A stretch of 64,000 nt of DNA from Thiopseudomonas sp. (GTDB lineage Bacteria; Pseudomonadota; Gammaproteobacteria; Pseudomonadales; Pseudomonadaceae). Of the stretch, positions 9,248-16,388 are shown one piece after another (within the stretch, counting starts at the first letter, position 1; each line of letters opens with the position of its first letter). The notes under the pieces are model-generated. The model was not told the DNA's origin. It worked only from the letters and a program-made list of their open reading frames with translations, and ran no database searches. Where the stretch lies: NCBI GenBank assembly GCA_023228985.1, contig JALOAC010000013.1:5357-69356 (forward strand), in the 5' to 3' direction. The position numbers and the translations under genes were made by a program.

Positions 9248-10425
9248 GGCTGTGGGCATTAAGCTTTAAAGAGCTGTTATTGCTCAGTCGTGACTGGCAC
9301 GCGCTGGGCGCGCTCTTTATTATGCCAGGACTATTTCTGGTGATTATGGCCTTTGCTATGTCGGCCATTAATCAAGATGAACTCCCAGCGGTTAATTTTA
9401 GTGTCGATATCCCTAACCCGAGCCCTGCCAGTGCATTTTTTCTCGCTGCATTAGAGAAGCAATTACCACAAAGCCAGGTACAAGCTGACACCCCCACCAT
9501 CCAAATAGCACTGAGCCCCACGTTTGCCGAACAACTGCACGACAATCCCCACCAAGGGCCAAAGCTGTCGTTTCCAGCCAACAGCGACACGCTCAGCCGC
9601 CAGCGTATACGCAGTGCAGTCACCATCGCTTTAGCGCAAACCCGTCTATGGGATTTCTTAATTGACAGCGAACTGTTCAGTGACAATGCTCCCTTGGCAG
9701 AACAACTCCAACAGGTGCAGCTGCAAACGCAAAGCGAGCTTGAGGAGTATCAAATCCTCAGCAGTGGCGCTGTAGGTAACCGGGCTAGCGCCAGTCAAAT
9801 GAGCGTACCTGCTTGGCTTATTTTCGGTATGTTTTTTATTGTGCTGCCCATGTCCAACAGCTTGCAGCTCGAATTTCAGTCTGGCGTATTAGTACGTCTG
9901 CGCGCGCTACCTTTGGCGCAAAGCACCCTGTTGCTCAGCAAACTTATACCCTATAGCCTGATCAATATGCTGCAGTTTATTTTGCTGCTTAGCCTAGGCT
10001 TTTTTGTGCTACCCCTACTGGGTTTGCCTGCCCTTAGTATCCATGGCAACGAGCTTGCTTATCTTGCTTTAGCTATTTGTATTACTAGCGCTTGCTGCTG
10101 TTTTGGCTTATTAATAGCCGCCGTTGCCAGAAATACTGAACAAGCTCTGCTACTCAGCGCTGGTAGCAACCTGATTTTAGCCGCCATTGGCGGTATTATG
10201 GTGCCCAAAAATATGATGCCCATCAGCATGCAGCACATCGCTGAACTATCACCTATGAGTTGGGCGCTGGATGCTTTTTTAACCCTGTTAGTCGGTCAGG
10301 GGGAGCTCAAAGATATCGCCCTCTGGTGCTATTATTTGCTCGCTTTCGCCCTATGCACAGGAGCTGCCGGCGTTATTTTGTTACACAGAAGAGTACAAAA
10401 CACCCTATGGACAAGCCACAACTAG
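9244..10425 (+). CDS. ABC-2 type transporter permease
   Basis: A 393-residue membrane protein. The start at 9244 overlaps the ATPase stop (ATGA) and gives MRLWALSFKELLLLSRDW, a cytoplasmic amphipathic start typical of ABC-2 permeases; the open frame extends further upstream but only inside the ATPase gene. One membrane segment near residues 20-40 is followed by a large extracytoplasmic domain (about 45-180) and then five hydrophobic segments in the C-terminal half. This is the DrrB/YhhJ-like architecture. It forms the exporter with the preceding ATPase. Confidence 0.88.
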   Translation: MRLWALSFKELLLLSRDWHALGALFIMPGLFLVIMAFAMSAINQDELPAVNFSVDIPNPSPASAFFLAALEKQLPQSQVQADTPTIQIALSPTFAEQLHDNPHQGPKLSFPANSDTLSRQRIRSAVTIALAQTRLWDFLIDSELFSDNAPLAEQLQQVQLQTQSELEEYQILSSGAVGNRASASQMSVPAWLIFGMFFIVLPMSNSLQLEFQSGVLVRLRALPLAQSTLLLSKLIPYSLINMLQFILLLSLGFFVLPLLGLPALSIHGNELAYLALAICITSACCCFGLLIAAVARNTEQALLLSAGSNLILAAIGGIMVPKNMMPISMQHIAELSPMSWALDAFLTLLVGQGELKDIALWCYYLLAFALCTGAAGVILLHRRVQNTLWTSHN

Positions 10426-10673
10426 AACAACAGCTTAAGCAACTTATTTTGCGTGAGTGCGACAAAGAAGATGATTTTGATTGGCAAGAAATCGATACCC
10501 AAGAGCTTTTATTCGGCCAAGACAGCCGCATTCAAATGGATAGCCTGGATGCCCTGCAGGTTTCTCTAGCCCTGCAACAGCAGTATGGCGTGCGCATCGA
10601 AGGTGCCAAAGACGGTCGACGCGTGCTTGCCAGTATCGCCACTATCGCTGACTACATTCGCAACAACTCATGA
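10407..10673 (+). CDS. Acyl carrier protein
   Basis: An 88-residue carrier protein. The motif QMDSLDALQV contains the serine that receives the 4'-phosphopantetheine arm. I chose the ATG at 10407 (MDKPQLEQQLKQLIL), which overlaps the permease end by 19 bp; longer in-frame starts lie deep inside the permease gene. It is distinct from the housekeeping AcpP and should carry the chain extended by the next gene's ketosynthase and acted on by the dehydratase. Its stop overlaps the ketosynthase start by 4 bp (ATGA), indicating translational coupling. Confidence 0.88.
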   Translation: MDKPQLEQQLKQLILRECDKEDDFDWQEIDTQELLFGQDSRIQMDSLDALQVSLALQQQYGVRIEGAKDGRRVLASIATIADYIRNNS

Positions 10674-11782
10674 GTTGTTATCTACATAGCCCCGTTCTGC
10701 ACAGCTGTCTAGGCGAGTCACTCGCCGAGGCTGTTGCCGCGGTGCACAGCAATCAAGCACCGCACACACAGCCGTTCACGCTAAACGAACGTTTGCTGGA
10801 AATGCCTTACTTTGCACTCAAACAGCAGCGCCAGCCTATCGATCGGTTACGATTAATCATCGAGCAGCTGAGCAACCAATACCAAGCAAACTTTAGTGAG
10901 CAACTGCTTATTATTGCCAGCTCCGGTCTTGATATCCTGTTGCATGAACAAAACACATTTGCCAAAGGCGGTTTTACCTCGACCGATTTTACCCCGCTGG
11001 ATAGAATTGCTAGTCTGCTGCAGCAGGAGTACGGCTTTAAGGCCAGCTTCGCCATCAACACAGCATGCAGCAGCGCTGCTAACGCCCTGCTGTACGGCTC
11101 ATTATTATTAAAGCAAAACCTCTATGCAGGGGTGACCGTTGTCAGTTTTGAGCCGCCCAGTACTATTGTGCAGCAAGGATTCGCAGCTCTGGAATTAACC
11201 AGCCACAGCGGGCTATACCGCCCTTTCTATCCTGATAGCGACGGCTTGATTTTAGGCGAAGTGTACGCGGCGGCTATTTTAAGCAACGAAGAAAAATCGC
11301 ACAGCCTATGTCGTGTGCTTGGCGGCTACAGCGCTTGCGATACCACCAGCGTTACCGGCACGTGCGAAGATGGCAGCCATATTTATGCGGTCATACAACA
11401 AGCTTTAAACCAAGCCGGCTGCCAGGCTGAGGACATTGATTTAATCAAACTGCACGGCACCGCCACAGCGGCCAATGATCGTGCCGAACGTAACGGTACA
11501 CTGAGTTTTTTACAACAGGCTAATGCACCTGCTTTGTGCACACTTAAGCAATGGCTTGGTCACGGCTTAGGCGCATGCGGGCTCAGCGAAACTCTGCTGC
11601 TTAGCGCCTGCTTACAGCAAGGCTTGTTGCCCACGCCACGCCATGCTTATGTGACTGACACCTTTGCGCTGCAGCACAATCCGCAGTGGACTCAATCAGA
11701 CAGTCTAATCTTGGCAAATTTTTTTGGTTTTGGCGGCAACAATGCAAGCTTGATTCTGCAAACCACTAGGCAGGAAAACTAA
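10670..11782 (+). CDS. Beta-ketoacyl-ACP synthase (KAS I/II type)
   Basis: A 370-residue thiolase-fold condensing enzyme, slightly shorter than FabF. The active-site residues are all present: Cys133 in NTACSSAANAL, His262 in LHGTATAAND, Lys293 and His298 in KQWLGHGLGACG. It should perform decarboxylative condensation of malonyl units on the dedicated carrier protein. The N-terminus is short and diverged. It is followed after 2 bp by a truncated ketosynthase-like gene, so the two may form a heterodimer like a ketosynthase and chain-length-factor pair. The partner assignment is inference. Confidence 0.88.
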   Translation: MSCYLHSPVLHSCLGESLAEAVAAVHSNQAPHTQPFTLNERLLEMPYFALKQQRQPIDRLRLIIEQLSNQYQANFSEQLLIIASSGLDILLHEQNTFAKGGFTSTDFTPLDRIASLLQQEYGFKASFAINTACSSAANALLYGSLLLKQNLYAGVTVVSFEPPSTIVQQGFAALELTSHSGLYRPFYPDSDGLILGEVYAAAILSNEEKSHSLCRVLGGYSACDTTSVTGTCEDGSHIYAVIQQALNQAGCQAEDIDLIKLHGTATAANDRAERNGTLSFLQQANAPALCTLKQWLGHGLGACGLSETLLLSACLQQGLLPTPRHAYVTDTFALQHNPQWTQSDSLILANFFGFGGNNASLILQTTRQEN

Positions 11783-11784
11783 TC

Positions 11785-12348
11785 ATGCACGTCATTAGCG
11801 CCAGTCAGCTATCGGTTTCAACACAGACAAGCGACAAACAACTCAAAATCCTTTTACGTGAGCACTTCAGCAATTTGCCTCGCCGCATTGACCGACTCGC
11901 TTGGCAAACACTATTAGCCGCCGCACCTCTAACCCAGCACTTGGTTTCTAGTTGCGGAATTTATCTAGCTACTGACTACCCCTCTGGGGATACCATGACT
12001 GGCTTGCTCAACAGCGTGTGCATTCAGAAGTTACAACCCAAACCCTTTGAGTTTGTTAACAGCGTCAGCAACGCCGCAGGTTTTTACCTAGCCAAACAGC
12101 TGGACGTACAAGGACCGAACGTGTTTATTAGCGCCGGCCCACAGGTATGGCAGCAACTCTTGCAGCTGGCCTACTGTGATTTGCAGGCCAAGAATTGTCA
12201 GCAAGCTTTGTTGATTGTTTGTCGCGGCAACGAGCAAGTACAACTACAAGCAGTGCTGGTTCAGAACCAACACAACCAGCTCTTAGCTGCAGACAGTTTT
12301 GCACAACTGAGTAGCGGGCTTGCTGTTACGCAATTGGTTTTAGACTAG
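11785..12348 (+). CDS. Truncated ketosynthase-like protein lacking the active-site cysteine
   Basis: A 187-residue protein matching only the N-terminal half of a ketosynthase. The stretch FEFVNSVSNAAGFYLAKQLD is the usual lead-in to the nucleophile, but the expected TACSS-like motif is replaced by GPNVFISAGPQ, with no cysteine. The histidines of the C-terminal half are absent. It resembles a beta-ketoacyl synthase N-terminal (chain-length-factor-like) domain. It follows the active ketosynthase gene by 2 bp and ends 3 bp before the convergent BtrH-like gene. No frameshift is evident inside, so it may be a genuine short partner subunit rather than a pseudogene. Confidence 0.65.
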   Translation: MHVISASQLSVSTQTSDKQLKILLREHFSNLPRRIDRLAWQTLLAAAPLTQHLVSSCGIYLATDYPSGDTMTGLLNSVCIQKLQPKPFEFVNSVSNAAGFYLAKQLDVQGPNVFISAGPQVWQQLLQLAYCDLQAKNCQQALLIVCRGNEQVQLQAVLVQNQHNQLLAADSFAQLSSGLAVTQLVLD

Positions 12349-12351
12349 CGA

Positions 12352-13347
12352 TTATTTACGCTTAGCCCAGCGCGCGAGCTCTTTAAACAACACACGCTCG
12401 GCTTGGGCTATTGCCAACAAAGCACTGCTTATCTCAGCTAAGCTTGGCACTTCGGATTTTCCGCGGCTGTGCTGCACACAGAGCAACGCAAACTGACGCC
12501 ACTGATCGCCAATAGCAGTTAATTGCTGCGAAGCGGCACATAAAGTCGGCTCATTTAACAAACTACCGGCTTCCTGCAAGAAACTGGCGTACATAAAGCG
12601 AAAACCTGCTCCACCGGTGCCAATCTCCTCCTGCATACGCACTATGTGGGTTAGGTAAAGACGGTTATATTTCTTCGCCTGCTCATCCAAGCGTGCAATT
12701 TTACGCGCTAAATACTCAATGCCACGAATACCAATCCAAGGCAGCGGTAAACCATCAATAATCCGGCTGGTGGATACAATACTGCTACGGATCAACTTCT
12801 CCCAGTCAACCTCACTGGGCACATCTTCTAACCAATACAGCAAACCCTTGGCAGCCAGCGCACCTTTGGCAAAACGCGCTCTTTGTAGATCGTCACTGGC
12901 GCAGCGCACTGGTTGTTCAAACACGGGATCGCTAAGCAGGTACTCCTCACCTTCGCGGCCATAGGCAAGCAAGTTATGCGCGTTGAAGTGAAAACGCATT
13001 TCCGGTGGAAAATAGGGCAACCAAAACACCGAGCTCTGCATGCCCACCAAACGTCCTTGCTCCAGTGCTTGATCTAAGGCTTGCTTACCTGCTGCAGGGT
13101 TACTGAAAGTTGCGCTGTGTAAACGACAGCCCAGGCGTTTGCTTAGGGTTTTAATAATATGCTTAGGCGGCATACGGTAAGCGATTAATGGCATACCGCT
13201 GAGTTTTACTAAAGGAATATAGGCAAAGGCAATGCCCGAGGATAAGCCTAGCGCCATCGGCTCGCTCATCGGCAATCCCGCATGGGTCAACAGACTCGAC
13301 ATCACCCCGCTTTCGCAGTGGGCACTTTGTTGGTGATTAAAGTTCAT
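12352..13347 (-). CDS. BtrH-type acyltransferase (BtrH N-terminal domain plus DUF4872-like C-terminus)
   Basis: A 331-residue protein. The N-terminal half has the BtrH/C39-like pattern: HCESGVMSSLL with candidate nucleophile Cys11, a glycine-rich LGLSSGIAFAY, and later HNLLAYG and LLSDPVF carrying the candidate His and Asp. The C-terminal half is helical, as in DUF4872. BtrH from butirosin biosynthesis transfers an acyl chain from a carrier protein onto an amine, so this protein may unload the ACP-bound product here. It is the last gene of a leftward operon with darB and darA and overlaps the upstream small gene by 11 bp. The acceptor is unknown. Confidence 0.72.
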   Translation of the reverse strand: MNFNHQQSAHCESGVMSSLLTHAGLPMSEPMALGLSSGIAFAYIPLVKLSGMPLIAYRMPPKHIIKTLSKRLGCRLHSATFSNPAAGKQALDQALEQGRLVGMQSSVFWLPYFPPEMRFHFNAHNLLAYGREGEEYLLSDPVFEQPVRCASDDLQRARFAKGALAAKGLLYWLEDVPSEVDWEKLIRSSIVSTSRIIDGLPLPWIGIRGIEYLARKIARLDEQAKKYNRLYLTHIVRMQEEIGTGGAGFRFMYASFLQEAGSLLNEPTLCAASQQLTAIGDQWRQFALLCVQHSRGKSEVPSLAEISSALLAIAQAERVLFKELARWAKRK

Positions 13348-13756
13348 CCAGTTGACCTTGTTGATACGCGAGTAGTTGCTCCACGGGGAGTGAAAACGCT
13401 TGAGCGTAGCGGATTAAAATTCGTGCAGGTAATTGCTGAAATACCGGCACTTTAAAGTGGCGACGAATACGCCAGCGCCATAAGCCTGTGCACTGCGCCA
13501 GAGCTAACTCATCCATCCGGTAACGATACATCAAATAAGGCAGCACCGAGGTCTCGCCCGCCTGCCAACGCAGCTTTGCCTGCTGCTCAAGCACTTCCAG
13601 CTCAGCTAAGGCCTGTTGCGTTGCATAGTTCTCTGCATCCCAGCCAGCACTTTGTGCGCCCTGGTAACAGCCTTCCTCATCCACCGCATACAGCAGTTTT
13701 TGATGACCTGCATAAGCAGAGCATTCCGCATCCTGCGGCACTTCATCAAGCTTCAT
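13337..13756 (-). CDS. Small hypothetical protein with HTH-like C-terminus
   Basis: A 139-residue protein using the ATG at 13756, which overlaps the end of darB by 11 bp; an upstream in-frame TTG is less likely. The C-terminal 55 residues (from MDELALAQCTGLWRWRIRRH to LPARILIRYAQAFSLPVEQL) resemble an XRE/Cro-type helix-turn-helix, with the usual ending of alternating hydrophobics and a PVEQL turn. The N-terminal part contains several aromatic and acidic residues and is unrecognised. It is sandwiched between DarB- and BtrH-like genes, so it may be a cluster regulator or a structural accessory. I do not recognise a family. Confidence 0.55.
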   Translation of the reverse strand: MKLDEVPQDAECSAYAGHQKLLYAVDEEGCYQGAQSAGWDAENYATQQALAELEVLEQQAKLRWQAGETSVLPYLMYRYRMDELALAQCTGLWRWRIRRHFKVPVFQQLPARILIRYAQAFSLPVEQLLAYQQGQLDEL

Positions 13757-14903
13757 TACCAACCACCGTCAGCTGCATAAAAGCACTGGAAAAACGCCCA
13801 CTTTCTGGCACATAACACAGCAAGGTTTCGCCAGCACGTAAACGGTCTGAATTAAACAACTCTTCTAAAATAATAAAAATAGACGCTGAGCCCGTATTGC
13901 CTTTACTGGTTAAATTGGTAAACCAGCGCTCGTAAGGAATTTCCAAACCCACCTCACGCATGCCATCAGCCAAGCGTTCACGGAAAAACTCGGAAGAGTA
14001 ATGGGGTAAAAAATAATCAATTTTATCCGCCTGCAAATCACGCTTGTGCATAATTTTGCGCAAGGCTTTGACCACGGTATATTTAACAATATTTTCATTG
14101 AGCAGTTTTACATCCTGCTTCACTGCCAACACCGAACGCGCATTGCGCTCTTGTGCGCTATAACGACTCCAGCTTTTTAACTTGCCATTTTTATAGTCCG
14201 CACCCGCATACATACAAGCGGGCAACTCATTGGCAAACGACAAAATATCCAGCCAGTCGATACGCAAACTCAAACCTATTTGATTAGGCTGTTGAGACAA
14301 ACGCACCGCACCTGCTCCATCGGAGAGCATCCAGCGCAAAAAATCTTTTTCAAAGGCCAGTTCTGGCTGTTTAGCCAACTGCTCAGCTCGCTGCTCGTAC
14401 TCAGCACTAAAATTGCTGGCTCGCATGAGATTGGAAGCCACTTCCGAACCGCACGCAACGGCATCTTCACTTTGCCCCAACGCCACGCTCATCCATGCGT
14501 ATTTCAAAGCGGTCATGCCGCATAAACAAATACCTGAGGTAGCCACCACCTCACACGCGGGATTACCCAACTCACCGTGCACCATCACGGCATGATTGGG
14601 CATCATCTGATCCGGCTGTGAGCTACTGGCTACCAAGCAATCAATCTGCTCCAGTGGCATAGCTTCATCACATAAACCGCGAATGGCTTCAGCGCTTAGC
14701 TGCGCATTGCTGTAACTGGGCGCTAGGGTCACAGGGTCAATAGCATAATGGCGCGAACGGATACCATTGCTGCGTAGAATGATTTTACGTGCCCGCGATG
14801 GCTTATCACCAACCATCCCCAAACGCTGCTCCATTTGGTCGTTACACACCGGCTCATGGGGCAGGAAGGCACTCACTCGATTGATATAGACTGCTTGTGT
14901 CAC
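13746..14903 (-). CDS. DarB-like beta-ketoacyl-ACP synthase III (dialkylresorcinol ketosynthase family)
   Basis: A 385-residue KAS III-type enzyme starting with GTG at 14903, preceded by an AAGGACAAGGA ribosome site. The cysteine region reads ATSGICLCGMTALKYA, with Cys126 the best nucleophile candidate. The catalytic His lies in FLPHYSSEFF and the Asn in KGNTGSASIF. DarB enzymes condense two beta-ketoacyl thioesters into 1,3-cyclohexanediones, which are then aromatised to dialkylresorcinols. The adjacent DarA-like gene supports this assignment. It could also be another FabH-like condensing enzyme that accepts a cluster-specific acyl-ACP. Confidence 0.75.
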   Translation of the reverse strand: MTQAVYINRVSAFLPHEPVCNDQMEQRLGMVGDKPSRARKIILRSNGIRSRHYAIDPVTLAPSYSNAQLSAEAIRGLCDEAMPLEQIDCLVASSSQPDQMMPNHAVMVHGELGNPACEVVATSGICLCGMTALKYAWMSVALGQSEDAVACGSEVASNLMRASNFSAEYEQRAEQLAKQPELAFEKDFLRWMLSDGAGAVRLSQQPNQIGLSLRIDWLDILSFANELPACMYAGADYKNGKLKSWSRYSAQERNARSVLAVKQDVKLLNENIVKYTVVKALRKIMHKRDLQADKIDYFLPHYSSEFFRERLADGMREVGLEIPYERWFTNLTSKGNTGSASIFIILEELFNSDRLRAGETLLCYVPESGRFSSAFMQLTVVGNEA

Positions 14904-14918
14904 GGATATTCCTTGTCC

Positions 14919-15836
14919 TTATTCCCCGGAGGGTTGTGCAAAATAGGCTTTTTGCTCAGCTGTTTTTCTGCGCAATAGCGGGGATAGTATTTTTTTAATT
15001 AGCGCACTGATGGGCACGACCGTAATTATCATAACCAACAAAAATAGTATATAAAACATTAAACCCAAACTGCGCGCCACACTGCGTTGCGGTCCCAACT
15101 TGCTGAGCAAGCGGCTCCAAACCTGAAAGCTGCGATTACCAATGCGCTCACTGGCTATCAGCTTCTCGTTAATCTGTACTGCTGCTAAACCACGCAACAT
15201 AGGCTCGGTAATCGGCTTGGTATCAGCCAATAAGCGAGTTTTTATAGCCTGCCCAAAACGTTGCGCCGCATTGATATCTTGCTCGGCAATACCGGCTTTG
15301 GGCAACCAAGCATAGGCTTGTCGCTTGCCAGTAAACATCCACATAGGTGTGGCTAAAAAACTAGCCGCACTGCCACAGGCATCGGTCAAAACAGCATTAT
15401 CCACTAAACGAGCACCCAGTTGCTGTAAACGTGATTTTACTTTTTCTTGCGCCATCAGCCACATATTACGACACCCAATTAGTGTCATAACGGGTTTGTC
15501 ATTTAGCAGTAGCTGTGCTTGTTTAGTCGCCAAAAAACTCGTCATAGGTAATGATGGAGATAAAAACCATACCTGATATGCAAGAATAATTAGATCGTAT
15601 TGTTTATCTGTATCCAGTGTAAAGGGCTGCAAAGGCTGCGCACGTTGTAAAACTGTTTCAGGAAAAACATGAAAGAAATACCAAAATGGCCAAGGAAAAG
15701 GAAACTCCTCTTGCATTTGTAGCGTTAAATAATCAACCTGAATTTGCTCCTGCCCCAGTAATGGCGCAGTAACAGCATCTACCACTTTATTTAACTGCCC
15801 ACTTTGTGAATAGTGAATCACTAAAACATGACGCAT
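14919..15836 (-). CDS. DarA-like flavodoxin-fold protein of dialkylresorcinol clusters
   Basis: A 305-residue protein starting MRHVLVIHYSQSGQLNKVVD, a flavodoxin-type phosphate-binding loop. I chose the ATG at 15836 over longer starts because it begins the flavodoxin fold directly. The motif PFPWPFWYFFHVFPE and a later SPSLPMTSFL segment recall proteins annotated as dialkylresorcinol condensing enzyme DarA. The last 60 residues contain a hydrophobic stretch (about 265-290), suggesting membrane attachment. DarA is thought to help aromatise the cyclohexanedione made by DarB; that role here is inference. It is first in the leftward operon, 15 bp before darB. Confidence 0.72.
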   Translation of the reverse strand: MRHVLVIHYSQSGQLNKVVDAVTAPLLGQEQIQVDYLTLQMQEEFPFPWPFWYFFHVFPETVLQRAQPLQPFTLDTDKQYDLIILAYQVWFLSPSLPMTSFLATKQAQLLLNDKPVMTLIGCRNMWLMAQEKVKSRLQQLGARLVDNAVLTDACGSAASFLATPMWMFTGKRQAYAWLPKAGIAEQDINAAQRFGQAIKTRLLADTKPITEPMLRGLAAVQINEKLIASERIGNRSFQVWSRLLSKLGPQRSVARSLGLMFYILFLLVMIITVVPISALIKKILSPLLRRKTAEQKAYFAQPSGE

Positions 15837-15853
15837 TTTCAAGGTACCAAGCG

Positions 15854-16321
15854 ATGATAAAAACTTGCCCGCAACGCGGCAAAGCAAAAAAAACCTTGCT
15901 GATTATAAGCCAAGCTTGTCTGATGTGGATAAGTTTTCCTAGTTTTGCGGCCACGCTCGTCATTGAGTTATCTGAACAGCAACCCAATGGCGTGATCCAT
16001 GCGGCACTCTATGACCAATCAAGCACGAACTGGGAGACTCAGCCGCTGCAAACGCTGCAGACAACAAAAGAGACTATTGTTTTTACGGACTTGCCCCTAG
16101 GGCAGTATGCGGTGCAGCTGTTTCAGGATACTAATGCCAATGGCCACTTAGATAACTCTCGCAGCGGTATTCCTAAAGAGCCGGTTGGTTTTTCCAATAA
16201 CCCTTCATTGCTACGCGGCAAACCTAGTATTGATAAGTGCTGGATTAACGTAACAGAACCCTTGGTCACTGAAAACATCCGTTTTTTTGTGCGCAAACGC
16301 TACGCTGATACGGAGGAATAA
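15854..16321 (+). CDS. Exported DUF2141 family protein
   Basis: A 155-residue protein. The start at 15854 (MIKTCPQRGKAKKTLLIISQ) follows an AAGGT ribosome site and gives a signal peptide ending near SFPSFAA; a longer frame upstream is unlikely. The mature domain has DUF2141 features: IHAALYD, FTDLPLGQYAVQLFQDTNANG and GIPKEPVGFSNN, including a DTNANGHLD loop of the kind that could bind calcium. It starts only 17 bp from the divergent DarA-like start and is probably a periplasmic or outer-membrane accessory of the cluster. Its biochemical role is unknown. Confidence 0.72.
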   Translation: MIKTCPQRGKAKKTLLIISQACLMWISFPSFAATLVIELSEQQPNGVIHAALYDQSSTNWETQPLQTLQTTKETIVFTDLPLGQYAVQLFQDTNANGHLDNSRSGIPKEPVGFSNNPSLLRGKPSIDKCWINVTEPLVTENIRFFVRKRYADTEE

Positions 16322-16324
16322 AAG

Positions 16325-16360
16325 AAGGCGCACCCGCTTATGTTAAACGTAGTGCGCCTT
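16325..16360. terminator. Hairpin between convergent DUF2141 and dctM genes
   Basis: AAGGCGCAC (16325-16333) and GTGCGCCTT (16352-16360) form a perfect 9-bp stem between two converging genes. A short pyrimidine run follows on the minus strand, so it may end dctM transcription. The T-run is weak. Confidence 0.5.
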
Positions 16361-16388
16361 GCTCTTGTGCCGTAGAAGACGGTTGGTC

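Noticed and set aside
13746..14903. Housekeeping FabH
   Set aside because: The active-site stretch SGICLCGM, the length of 385 and the DarA-like neighbour fit the DarB type better than FabH.
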